Under the pieces are notes generated by a model. That model searched no databases and had not been told where the DNA came from. It worked only from the letters and a program-made list of their open reading frames with translations. The position numbers and the translations under genes are program-made. From assembly GCA_000349905.1 (NCBI GenBank), contig KB722739.1, forward strand, positions 164,383 through 228,382: DNA of 64,000 nucleotides. The letters are read 5' to 3'. Positions 33,538-45,115 of this stretch are shown one piece after another. Source of the stretch: Volvariella volvacea V23 (taxonomy: Eukaryota > Basidiomycota > Agaricomycetes > Agaricales > Pluteaceae). Each line of letters opens with the position of its first letter. Positions within the stretch are counted from its first letter, which is position 1.

Positions 33538-35414
33538 CTAGCGCACCAAGTTGTTCGTGTCGCTTTTAAGCAGCACATACAATAGAGCCAGGCATTCTGT
33601 CAACCTAGCTGGCTCCACAGACTCCTGAAAGTCCTTCAAACTCTCTTTCGAGCCCTCTTCCCCTTTCTCTTTCACCCTTTGCGTTACCTTATCGAATAGG
33701 TCCTTAGGATGAAGCTGGAACAATATCGGTGCAAATACTTGCAAGAACTTCGGCGATGCTATTATATTCGCACCTTTCGTAGTTGCTGCGGGTGAAAGTG
33801 CCTCTAGAATAGCCTCCTTCACCAAACCAACCGCCGCAACTCTCATGGGTGGCAATTCTTCATCTCTGACGAGACTGGATAGTTGAGTGAGACGGAATGA
33901 TGGATCTGTGCATCCAAGGAGCAGGGATAGCACCTTGAAAGTCTGATATCGGATAGCTGGGTCAGGGTGCCCGCTGGCCAGCGATGCTAGGGCTGGGGTT
34001 AAGGATGCAACGACTTCAATAGGAACTTCATGGGACCTCAATTTCGACTGATGGAAGATATTTAGAAGGAAGGAGAGGGTTTCATCAAGGACACTAGTTC
34101 TCTGGATAGAGGCGAGACAGAGGGGAAGAAACGCTGATAGAAGGCGATCAAGGTCTCCCGTTTCTCTATTTTCGGTAGGATTGCGCTGCAACCAATGGGT
34201 ATGGATTATGAAGAACCCGTGAGATGGTTGTGGAGGAATCGGCTTAATTGTTGTACCCAGGGATTCATAGGCCGCCTATCAAATGGAGCGAGGAATTAGT
34301 CTTTGAGAAAGACGTTGAAAAATGAACGAACAAGTGCAAACGAGATAGTATCATCACCGGACTTCCAGTCCTCTTTAAGTGCACCTGTTCCGCCTCTGAG
34401 ACGCGGGAAACATGACTGGAGCGTCCTTTGAGCAACGGAAGATTGTAGTGTGTGCCATAATGACGACACTGTGTGTTCCAAGAATCTCCTCAGTAGACCC
34501 TGCGTGCCATACTCAGGATAAATCCACGGAAGAAGGTAGACAACCTACCTTGCACATATCCTTTTGCTTAGCGTCCTCGTTTTGCAAATCCACCCAGTTG
34601 TTTGTCGTTTCTGTCAATCGACAAATGCTCTGAATGAGTGCACGCCCTGGCTCCTTCTTCACTTGCGGTCCTGCGTTATCCAGGGTAACCCACAGCTCTT
34701 TAAATAAGGGTTCCAGGGTTTCTAAAGCAGATTTCCGTCTCAACTTCAACCTAGGAAATGCTACGAGTAATTATTAAGCGGACAGGCTGGGTTCTGACAA
34801 TATCTAGCTCACCAACAGTCAAAAGCTGAACAACCCTAAGCAATTGTTCTGCGTATGGAATCTTTCCCTCGTCCTCTACACCTTCGTGTTCGTCGTCATC
34901 CCAATTTCCCTGTTTCAACGACATCTCTAAAACCTCTTGAGCTACTATTACCACTTCTTTCGCACTCCCACATTCCCCGATTAAAGCTAATAGATTATCC
35001 GCGGCTTGATCTTTTACAGGTGCCAAGACGGGAACAAAAGTCAATGGTTCCTGTATCAGGTTAGCAAGGTTATTCGTAACTAAATCCGTCGATGAACTCA
35101 CGATTAACTCCTTTGCCCCCGTCCGTATAATCAGGGAATACAACTCAGCAAGGCTGTACTTTGCCGCAGCCACAGGCATTGAATGCAACTCCGCAGTCTT
35201 TCCTCCTCCCTCATTGCGGATACGAGACGAGGTCGCAGCAAGAACCAACGACAACAGTGCTAAGGAAGCCTCCTATCCTTGATCCAATCAACACCAATCA
35301 ACCATCGGTCAGCGTCAGTTTGCCCGTTTGCATCGCCTCGCCGAATATGTGACGCACACTGTCCTCAGCATCTGGCTGTAGTTCGAGCACTTGCGCGAGA
35401 GTGGGATCTAGCAT
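33538..35414 (-). CDS. YAP-binding/ALF4/Glomulin-type helical-repeat protein
   Basis: Exons join in frame from ATG 35414 (MLDPTLAQVLELQPDAEDS, donor GTGCGT) to EASLALLSLVLAATSS, and onward to the stop at 33538. The product, of roughly 600 residues, consists of HEAT-like helices: AAAKYSLAELYSLIIRTGAKELI, LEMSLKQGNWDDDEHEG, LEPLFKELWVTL, SSVAQRTLQSCFPRL, SGHPDPAIRYQTFKVLSLLL, and the C-terminal CLALLYVLLKSDTNNLVR. This order and the closing LLYVLL.-D.-N motif fit the Ybp1/Ybp2-glomulin family (PF08568). Family members regulate Yap1 oxidation, kinetochores or cullin-RING ligases in different lineages. Which applies here is unknown. No lesions found. Confidence 0.72.
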
Positions 35415-35630
35415 CGAGGAAGAAGGCGATTTCGAGAGTAAGTCCTAAACGGCAAGACCTGGACCGTGTGGACAGGTCCATGGACTACCATCAAGATCGT
35501 GGGACTCAACTGTCATACTGGTGCTGGTCTCCCTCACCACGAAGAAACGAGTTCACAAGTGGCAGCCACACAAGCCCTAACTGCTCTATGTACAAAAAAA
35601 GTGTCCATACAGTACATGCAATTTCCCAAC

Positions 35631-36991
35631 TTAGAAGAAGTCCTCCTCAGAAGATCCACTATCATCAGACTGTCCCGGCGAATAGCCCATCTTGGCGAGG
35701 CTCTCCGAGAACGGAGTGGGTAGGGTTTGACCCAGCGGCACGGGAATAGGTTTTGACTCTCGACCGGTAACAGATAGCACCAGATCTTCAATGAAGGCGT
35801 TGACACTATAGGGGGTGAGAGATAGAAAACAAGGCCTATTGGTGTACTTACGGTTTGGGATTCATCATAACCCCGTAATGTGGACCCGGTACCTCGAATT
35901 TGTCAACACTCTTTACGCCAGCACCTTCCAGTACACGTAGAAGCTCTTGAGAAGCTTCTGGTGGATATGTCAAGTCCCCCGAAAAGTGAATTATCCGAAC
36001 TGGACACTGCACCTGAAATCGATGAATTAACGATGCACAGGATTAACCAGAGGTAACTCACTCTCGTCAACTCCAAGTCCTCCAACTTCTTTCTATCAGA
36101 CACCCAGTTGATGACGACCGTATAACACTCGGAAAGATTATCCTTCGTCCAATTCCTCATCGCCGCCGCTGCATTCACCCCGACCATCCTAAAGGCGTGC
36201 GTTAGGATCCTAGTTTCACCGGGGTTAAACTCTGGCTGCATCCTGGACTACTTACGCCGTGGAGAGTTCCGTCGACTCATTATTGAATAAGAGCTGATTT
36301 GCGCCGAATAAAACGTCCTGTATAATGCTATCGTCGAACGGCTCGGCCTTGCAGGCTGCTGACCAGTACTCAAAAACTTCTAGACGCCCACTATGAAGCT
36401 CCTCGGGCTTCGTGAGATGAGCCATACCTCAGAGGAATGCGGAGTCAAATAAAGGTGCTTGAGCATACCTCGATAGATGAGGTCGGTGAGCAAAGTATCA
36501 TGGAGAGCACTTTTTCAGGATGTGTCGTAGCGAATTCCAGTACAATATTGGAGCCCAATGCCAAACCGAGTAAGTGGCATGGTGGAAGGTTCAGTGCATT
36601 CTTAGTGGCCAGATCAGCTAGGCAGTAAGCAACTGAATTAAAGCGCACCATAAAGCGATAGATATCATCCGCTGACTCCGTCGGAGTGTATGGCGTCCCA
36701 GCAACTCCCCCAGTCTCACCAAATACTCTCAAGTCCAATGTCACCAGATTAAACTGCCGCAGTCGAGGATCACAAAATTGAGCTGATACGCGGCGGTCAA
36801 TCGCAAATGGGAGTGCCACTAGGAGGATTAACTTTACCCTGGAAGATTTCTTTCCCTACATAAATCCCGTGTACGAACAAGATAGTTGGTAGGCTCTCGT
36901 CGATCGAAGAGGCAGAAGGAGAGTTAGGTGTTGCGATGCAGTAGGCGAGAGATATGTCTCCTGTAGGCGTCTGCAAATCCAATCGCGGCAT
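35631..36991 (-). CDS. Alpha/beta-hydrolase fold protein with Ala in place of the nucleophile Ser
   Basis: Starts MPRLDLQTPTGDISLAYCIATP with the oxyanion segment ILFVHGIYVG. After an intron comes RQFNLVTLDLRVFGETGG (the DxRGxG-like strand), then the nucleophile elbow PPCHLLGLALGSNIVLEF, where the consensus GxSxG has alanine. The acid site IIHFSGDLTYP and the histidine site VPGPHYGVMM are present. The C-terminus is a Ser/Asp/Glu-rich tail ending SSEEDFF. Five or so short introns, all GT-AG. Typical members hydrolyse esters or related bonds. The missing Ser suggests a non-hydrolytic role, or decay of an otherwise intact gene. The tail is unusual for the fold. Confidence 0.82.
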
Positions 36992-37852
36992 CGTTAAGGA
37001 TCGTTAAGAGCAGTTGATTGTGAAGAGGGATGGAAAAGGTATGCGTCCAAGCCGTTCAACGGTCGCGATGTAGGAATAAATACGAAGAAAGCGAATGCTG
37101 AGGATGGGAGTCGAATAACAACGCCCCCCATAGCAAGGTTCATGTTAAAAATGTTGGGCTAGATCAGAATCATCAGATCGTGGATAAACAATATAGCAAA
37201 GAGCAAAAATGGAACCTTTATCGAGTTAGATTTACACATCGTGGAGGAGCCACCTGGGTATATCACAAATAGGGGGTCGGTAACTATATTCAAGACTGGA
37301 TCTACGCACCAAGCAAATGCTACTCCGAATTCATTCCTGGACGGTGCAATGACCAAAGTCATTTCATGATACTCCTCTATGGGTGGCGTTCCGTTGATTT
37401 GTCGTCCCTTCCATCAAGTCATCATCGATGTACGACATGAATGGTGCCATGCTTGGAGTTTCCCCATGTAGCGGGTGAATGGCAACTCCCGGAACCCAAT
37501 GTAGGTGTCTGTGCAAGGTTCCTGATCAATATTTTGTACCTTTTTGTGGTACCAATACATGCGCGCCCACGTTTATATTAGGATCGAGAGGTGTAAACGC
37601 AATTCTTCTTGTGTTCGACGAATAGAGTTTGCACCCCTGCAGGCAGGCTCTTCTTGGCGATAATAGTTGGGCGGTGCACCATTGAAGCGTTGAATACTGT
37701 TGGTTGATATGGGTGCGTGTATTCAGAGTAAATAATGTGGTGTCAAATGGGGAAAGCTCAAGTCGAGGAGCCATGCGCATCAGGTACACTTTTTAGGATT
37801 AGCATTCCGGCGTTCAAATCGCACTCCAAACTTTGGAGATTGTTACATGTCT
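36992..37852. other. Intergenic region, no gene recognised
   Basis: Short frames (for example minus 37159-37362 and 37526-37789) have no recognisable content. Confidence 0.45.
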
Positions 37853-37875
37853 GTGACACGACGCGGCGCGCCGCG
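37853..37875. promoter_or_regulatory. GC-rich palindrome upstream of oxygenase copy 1
   Basis: GTGACACG followed by the core CGCGGCGCGCCGCG, a perfect 14-base palindrome, ending 134 bases before the ATG at 38009. Equivalent GTGAC/ACGCG-type elements lie in the same position before the other two copies. Confidence 0.45.
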
Positions 37876-38008
37876 TATGGACTTCTTTTCCAACATTCAC
37901 CCGACTCAAGACCGTGACAACAAACTTTGCGCGAGGGTTCTCATAAGGAAAGATCAACCCAATATTGCTGCACTGCTTCTTTCAACTCCAACACTCAACC
38001 TCCTAGCT

Positions 38009-41000
38009 ATGTCAGGGGCAACCGAGATTCAGTTCATGCATGAGGATCCTGGACGGGTGGAGCCTGATGCGCTAACCTCGGAATCCGAAGAGGATTCAAG
38101 TTCAGAAGCTTCGTCTGAAGCTCCAGAGGAATTTGAAGTGGACCTTTCTGATTTTACCCCTGGCGAATTGCGGGTACGTCGCAGCGTTATAACGTTTTGC
38201 CTGTGCAATACTAAAGGTTGGGAACCTTGGGACCCGCTAGTCGGACTTGAATAAGGTTTTGAGCACTTATCTCTCGCAAAACTGTTTATTTGCATATGCC
38301 AAGTCTCATACGGGCGCGCCCAATCCCTGTCTGCAAATTGCGGGTATCGGGGTCGTTGGGTTGCCGCTATCAGAACGCGACGCCAGGGCTATCATTTCTG
38401 TGGCCACACAAGCCCCTTTCGGTCACGGAGAACGCACAGTTGTCGATACAAATGTTCGTAACACATGGGAAATTGAACCCACCAACATACACATCGCAAA
38501 CCCTCAATGGACGACCTTTCTCAATAATGTTGTTGTTCCCCAAGTGTGGAAGGAGCTCGGTGTTGCTGGGCCTGCTACCAATGGGCGCTGTGAGCTGTAT
38601 AAGTTGCTACTGTACGAGACCGGGTCACAGTAAGTTATTACCTGATCCTCTAGTGAATTACTCATTACAGTTTCCTCCCTCATCATGAGTAAGCTGCCTT
38701 CATTTTATTTCTCGCTAAGACCTTACTGACTTGTCTTTACAGCACCCAAAAGGCCGTTGGAATGTTTGCAACCCTCGTGATAACCCTTCCTTCGGCATAC
38801 ACTGGAGGGCAACTTCGTGTTTCACTTGGCTCTAAGGAGTCTACATTCGATTTTTCGTCATCCTCAGGGATCTATACATCTGTCTTGGCTTGGTACATCG
38901 ACGTCTTTCACTCTGTCGAGCCCATTACATCCGGTTATCGGCTCGCCCTTTCTTACAATCTCATTCATACTGCACCCAATAGCCCTCCTCCTTCCCTCCC
39001 GTCCATTCCGGCACCGCTGGTTAAACTCACAGAGATCCTAACGGCTTGGCGTCGTGGACTGTACGGAAAAACATACACTTCAGATGAAGTTGCCTATCTC
39101 TTGGAGCATCAATACAGTTCGATGGAACTTAGTCGTGGTGCTGTCGGTCTCAAGGGTCAAGATTCCTATATGGTATCAAACATCTCCGAAATGGCTGATA
39201 CGTGCGGCTTTGACATTTACTTCGCTAATATCGATTATCACGTCGTTGGGACTGCTGACGATGACGGTCGAAGCTGGTATAAGAAAAAGAGATCATATTA
39301 CGACGAATACTCGGAAAGTGATGACGATAGTGTTGGCATGCTGGCGGTAGAGCAGCGGGAGCTAACCGTTTAGGATGTATTTGACATTCATGGTCATCCT
39401 GCATCCCTTGACAATGACATGGCGATCGATGAGGATTGCATCATCCCTGCAGGGGCTTTGGATTGCGATGAGCCAGACGAAAAAGAATATGAGGGTTACA
39501 TGGGAAATGTTTGTTTATTCTCCTTTATTGCTCTACAGCGGCTGGTATGTTTGAACTAGGGGGCAGGGCCGTTGGAATATTGTAAGTATACTTTCCCCTC
39601 AATCAACAGTCGCACTCACGTGTATCAGGGTATCATAGGACTGTAATGGTCCTCAGCCATCGAGGCGATTGGTTGACAGCTAAGTTCAAGAGCGAGGGGT
39701 TAGGGTATGCTGAAGCTATTAGATGCAGACCCTGATAAGCCAACCGAAAAACAGCGACGCTTATATGAGCTAGCCTGCAACACTACGCCTTATTTTTCTC
39801 ACGAGTACGAGTACACGGCAGATATTGCGGTCCATTGGAGGAACTTTGACAAGTGGGCACAAATGGTCAAGTCCTCGATACACTCCCACCTTGGTGTCGA
39901 CTGTATCGTTAAAGGCGCCAAGGCATTCACCCTCGATCGTGTTTTACCCGTGCAGGTTTGGAATATTTATATCTGCTTTCATTTATTTTTCTTTACACAG
40001 AGCTGCAGCGTCGAGAAGACTTTGCCTAATTTCAAGCCCGCGAGTCAGAGACTCCAATTCATTCAGGTCGTCACGAAAGCTTTCCCATCCGAGAATGATT
40101 TCATATCCAAGTGGAATAAGAAGCAGAGACGTCAAGCGGTAGCTTCAGTGAACCTGACGACTACCACGGATATTGCATGTTTAATGAATCTCATTGACAG
40201 TGAGGACTAGTGAGGGCTTCCAAGCCATAGCAGACTCGTATGTATTACGTCATTCGGGCTCAGCTACTACCGTGCTCATCTTACTTTTTTGTAGTCTAAT
40301 ATTCCTGCTACAGGAGCAGCCTAATCCCTTTGACTCTTCAATTACTTTCGTCAAGCAACTGGCGAAATACCGAGCGGACTCAGGGTCCAATCGAACTCAG
40401 TGCGACGAGTTGATTTCAACCTGTTTGACGAGTCAAGTGCTACCGAAGTGGAGCTCGACCAATGCCAACTTTCCTTACTACCGGCGACAATCAAACCGCG
40501 TTGCAGATATTATAGGTATTTGCCTTGAAGTTGGTCACGACGCACTTATCCAGGATCTTATTATACTCCTACTCTCGCCGACAACGGAGATGCCCAACAG
40601 ATTGGAAAGCATTTATCTTCCACTAGTTGGTCCCTTATTACAAACACTATCTCGACGCCAAAAAACTATCTTTGACCCGCCATTCCCATATTTCCAAGTT
40701 CTTGTCGGCTTATACCTTCACCGGAAGCTCGGTGCTAAGCCCACTGCTTCAGCCACCCTGCGTAAACTCGGTTGTGCTCCCCCATGCGCTGATTGCAAGA
40801 TACTTGACAAGTTCCTGATTCAGTCGGACAGGCCTACATGGTCATTTCGGGTAGCTCAAACACGCCGAACGCATCTTATCAGCACAATTCGTTTTGCAAG
40901 GGATATCGTTACATACGAGGTCGTTGCAAGAGGCTCTCCTCACGAGCTGCTTGTTACCAAAAGTCCTGCCATTACCGGCTGGACGACCTGGAGCACGAAA

Positions 41001-41222
41001 CAACAGGAAGCGAAGTTTTTACGGACCATTTGTGATGAAGCAGGCTTGCAACGCTTGATGGGAGCGCGTTATCCGGATGTAGTCGCTGCGCTTCAAGGAA
41101 CGAAGCCATTCCAGTTTCCTCAAACACAACCCCCGGATGGGGCGCCGGTCACAGTACATTCAACTTCAGTTGTTATGGTGGCCAACCCTCAGCAGGGTAC
41201 GAAACGGAGTTTGCCACCATAG
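38009..41222 (+). pseudogene. 2OG-Fe(II) dioxygenase family, tandem copy 1, disabled
   Basis: Starts MSGATEIQFMHEDPGRVEP with an acidic N-terminus (EFEVDLSDFTPGELR before a GT donor). The next exon holds TQAPFGHGERTVVD and ELYKLLLYETGS. Splicing then creates HFLPHHDTQKAVGMFAT, supplying the HxD iron ligands. The double-stranded beta-helix continues with VLAWYIDVFHSVEP (distal His) and SGYRLALSYNL (2OG-binding Arg), as in prolyl-4-hydroxylase-type domains. Three lesions: an in-frame TAG at 39371-39373 after QRELTV; loss of reading frame near 39712 between LGYA and KLLDADP; and an insertion with TAG at 40208-40210 between LIDSE and GFQAIADS. The C-terminal part, including the LGCAPPCADC cysteines and tail GTKRSLPP, is otherwise preserved. 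Family function unknown. Confidence 0.85.
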
Positions 41223-41485
41223 CCCGCACGAGTTGCGAGTCTACTTGGTGGGCGAGTGTCTGCCATGTTCTCCAAATCATTTTAAACTATGATATAAGCG
41301 TTAATATCCAATGTGAAGTAACGTGCTATACCTATCCAATTGCTCGATGCTTACCCCTCTCTAAGAATTTACTTTCAATGGATCTCGTAATGATGTATAG
41401 GTCCGCACCAACTATTGCTTTCAAAGCTAATGCATAATGTACGGATAAAGATAATACAGTACGCCGCGAATACGGTAATTTGAGT

Positions 41486-41517
41486 GTGACACGCCGCGCT
41501 TCCGCGCTACGCGTCAC
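41486..41517. promoter_or_regulatory. GC-rich inverted repeat upstream of oxygenase copy 2
   Basis: GTGACACG on the left and CGCGTCAC on the right enclose a CGCGC-rich centre, and ACGCGT lies inside. It ends 138 bases before the ATG at 41655. An ACGCCGCG word also sits at 41461. Confidence 0.5.
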
Positions 41518-41654
41518 TCATACCCATCTAGCTACAAGTTGGCAGGCTGTAATGCGCGTCTTAGACGTAAACATTAACAATCCGCTTTGAATTCTCCTGT
41601 AACTGTACCAGCAATCCTCTACCTTCCTCTCACTCCCTGCCCACCACATTAAGC

Positions 41655-44600
41655 ATGCCAAAAACTCGGAAGACGACCAAAAGCGGGAAGCCTCTTCGCA
41701 AAGGAGATGATGTCCACGGCGACGACTCGGATGCTGCTTTTGAAACTTCAAATGAGATGGAGGTTGACCTTAACGATTTCTCTCCTGGCAATTTACGGGT
41801 ACGCGTAATACCGTGTTTTACTTGCTTCACAACGTTAAAACCCAACTTAGGCAGACTTGAACAAAATTCTACGCGCAGAGCTCTCGCAGAATTGTTCTTT
41901 CGCGTATGCTCAACCCCATCCTTCTGTACCAAACCCATGTCTAGAAATTGAAGGAATTGGTGGGGTAGGGTTACCCCTATCACAACGCGATGTCAAAGCT
42001 ATCATTTCTGTGGCCACACAAGCCCCATTTGGTCACGGTAAGCGCACTGTCGTAAACCCATCTACGCGCAAGACATGGGAAATCGACCCCAAAAAGATAA
42101 ATATCACGAATCCCGAATGGACTACATTCGTTCATAAAGTTGTTGTCCCGCAAGTGTGGAAGGAGCTTGGTGTCGCTGGGATGTCTGATAATGTACGCTG
42201 CGAGTTATATAAATTATTACTCTATGAAGCAGGGTCGCAGTAAGCATACCTCTCGTGGTTGAAACAACTCGCACTAATATAATATTAGCTTCCTTCGCCA
42301 CCAAGAGTATGTAGCATTCGCATACCCCATCGTTATCACACTAATCCCCAAACCACAGTACGCAAAAGGCCCCTGGAATGTTCGCAACGGTTGAGGTGAC
42401 CCTTCCATCTCCCTATACCGGGGGACAGGTTCACGTCTCACAGGACGAAAATGAGTCCATATTCGACCTTTCCCGAACTTCTGCAAGCGTCACATCCGTA
42501 CTCGCTTGGTACACGGACGTCTTTCACTCCATCAAACCGATAACATCCGGCTACCGTCTTGCGCTCTCTTATAACTTGGTTCATACCTTACCGAGTGTTT
42601 CTCGGCCAACTACCCCCTCTCTTCAAGCTTCATTAACCAGACTCGGTAAAATCTTAACAGCTTGGCGCCATGGGTTGTACCCCAAGGCTCCGGGCATTGT
42701 GGCCTATATGTTCGATCACCAGTACAACCCATCGGAGCTCCGACAAGGTGTAGCCTGTTTAAAGGGCCAAGACTCATATACGTTTGCGAACATCTCCGGA
42801 CTCGTTGCGAAATGTGGATATGATATCTATCTCGCCAACATAGATTACCACATAAGCGGTCTGCAGATCACGGTGGCTGTTATTACAAACGGAGACGCTT
42901 CGACTTTTACGATGATTATGATGGTTACGATGACTACGTGGGCACGGGGACGGTTCATGACCGTGAACTAACAGTCAGTATGGTGGTCAATGCTGAGGGT
43001 GGTACCACACCCTCAGGCTTCGACGAGTCTGCCCTCGATGAGGATTGCTTCATTCCCGAAGGCATTTTTGATAACGACAATCCCGACGAGAGGGAATACG
43101 AAGGCTACATAGGCAGCGTTGGTCGTCCCTTATTTAATCGCATTTCAAATGCTGACGTCGCTCTAATTAGTTGGACTATTGTAAGTTTGTCTCCTTCGGA
43201 AAGGAGTCACTTACTTAGGTATAAATTAGGGTATCACAGGACAGCCCTAATCTTCGTTCATCGGGCTAATGTGTGGATCGTGAAGTACAATGCGAAGCGG
43301 TTAACCTATGCCGTACCTAAATTACTTCAGGCTAACCCTAATGCACCTAAGGAGAAACAGCGTTGTATCTATCAGCGAGCCTGTGAAGAGCCTTTAACAG
43401 CGTATACAACGAATAATTGGGGTGGCATGGCAGATGTCACACTCCGCTGGAAGAACTTTGATAAATGGTTCGAAGTTGTGAAGAGATCAGTGGACTCAGA
43501 TATTGGATTCCCAAGGGTTGTTAAAGCGGTGGAGGCATTCTCCCTCGTTCGCGTTCTTCCCGTGTAAGTCTGGGTCCTGGGCTGACAGTACTCAATTCTG
43601 AACAAACGTCTAGGGTTGAGAAAATGTTACAGAACTTCAAATCTATGGGCGACCGGCTTCAGTTTATTCAAGAACTCGGAAAAACGTGCTCTGGCAAACA
43701 CAACTTGGTCCAATGGAGCCAAACGCAGAGTCAAGAGGCAATTACCTCCGTCAACCTTACCACGACGGCTGACATACCAAGCCTGATTAATCTGGTTAAT
43801 ACTGAAGGCCTTCAGCCTACGGTGAACATGTAGGTTTTCATTACATTAGTTGGAACGTTAACTAATTCAATCCCCGTTCAGGCTCGTTTCCCAGTTGCAA
43901 AAGGCGGGAAATGTCTATAATGCTGCAATCACCTTTATCAAGCAATTGTTAATATACCATAAATCAGCGGCTGAAACAGAAAAGGCACGAAGCAACGAAA
44001 TCATAACCAGCCTTCTGAAAAATCAGGTGATACCCCAATGGAACAGTAATGCCGCGTACGGCTATGGTTATTTCCATTCGCAGTCAGACCGTATTGCAGA
44101 GATAGTTGGTCTCTGCCTCGAAGCGGAGCAGAATGTTCTCGTCCAATTTTTGCTCGCTCTTATGCTGTCCCCCGGGAAAGATATTCCTGCTAGACTTGAT
44201 AGCATATACATACCGGTTGTCAAGCCCCTCCGAGAAGCATTAACCCAGCACCAGAAGACTATATTCGAACAACCCTTCGCGTATTTCTTTCAACTCGTCG
44301 TTTCCTTATATCTGAACCAAAAACTCGGTCCCAAACCAACCTCTTCTGTCATCCCACGAAAGCTTGGTTGTGGTTGTTTAGATTGCCAGGAGCTTGCCAG
44401 ATTCTTAGTGGAATCAGCTAATCCAACACATTTGTTCAAAGTCGTTCAGGCGCGCCGGAACCACCTCATCCAGAGGCTGACTACAGGGGCAGGGGCAGAT
44501 ATTGTTACCTACGAAGTCCACAAGGGGCGCAGCCCACATGCGTTGGTGGTTCGGAAATCTCCTGCTATCTTCGCCGTGACGGAATGGAATGAAAAGCAAA

Positions 44601-44824
44601 AAAGCGCTAACCAGTTCTTGCAAACCATTTGTGATAATGGACGTTTGCAGAGGCTCATGGGAAACAGGTGGGCGGATGTCGTCGCCGCGCTTGAAGGCAC
44701 GAAGGCATTCCAACTCAACCTAGGACTACGCACCTCGGGTGCAACACAAGCCACTGTAGCTCCAGTCGCAAGACCTACAATGTTGGGCCATCAGCAGGGA
44801 ACGAAAAGAGGATTTCCAGGGTAA
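41655..44824 (+). pseudogene. 2OG-Fe(II) dioxygenase family, tandem copy 2, one frameshift
   Basis: Same exon plan as its neighbours. MPKTRKTTKSGKPLRKGDD is followed by an acidic stretch, then ADLNKILRAEL and APFGHGKRTVV. The spliced HFLRHQDTQKAPGMFAT holds the iron ligands HxD, followed by VLAWYTDVFHSIKP and SGYRLALSYNL. Near 42860 the frame shifts by one base: HISG should run into ADHGGCYYKRRRFDFYDD as in the sister copies, but the frame from upstream ends at 42971 and the correct frame resumes as VHDRELTVSMVV. Downstream exons (YHRTALIFVHR, EKMLQNFKSMGDRL, LGCGCLDCQELARF, LMGNRWADVVAALEGTKAFQ) are intact to the tail GTKRGFPG. A sequencing error is possible. Confidence 0.85.
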
Positions 44825-44906
44825 CTTCTTTATTGATTTATTAATATATATGGTTTTGTTTTTTGACGCGCTCTTACAATTTTTTGTACAACTTGCTAGG
44901 AGTACA

Positions 44907-44928
44907 GTACTTGTACTTGTACTTGTAC
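44907..44928. repeat. Short TTGTAC microsatellite
   Basis: About three and a half copies of TTGTAC between oxygenase copies 2 and 3. Confidence 0.7.
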
Positions 44929-44965
44929 TCATATAGAGTATGCCAAGACTAATTGGATTTGATCC

Positions 44966-44997
44966 CGTAACGCGTGACGCAACGCGCTCCCGTGATG
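44966..44997. promoter_or_regulatory. ACGCGT-rich element upstream of oxygenase copy 3
   Basis: GTAACGCGTGACGCAACGCG then CTCCCGTGATG, with an ACGCGT core and GTGAC/GTGAT words as at the other copies. It ends 119 bases before the ATG at 45116. Confidence 0.45.
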
Positions 44998-45115
44998 TAA
45001 TTCTTATAAGCGCTTGTTGACACTCCTTCACTGTCACTTCCATCACCCCCATTGAGGACGAGTTCTCAAGTTGGTTGTGCAGACGGATTTATACGCCCCC
45101 AGTAAGGTCGCCTTC

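Noticed and set aside
37526..37789. Minus-strand frame of 87 codons
   Set aside because: No recognisable domain and no linked exons. Likely chance.
39346..39373. A 27-base GTAGAG...TTTAG intron that would remove the TAG in oxygenase copy 1
   Set aside because: Too short for a fungal intron, and the encoded QRELTV block is conserved in copy 2, so it is exon sequence.
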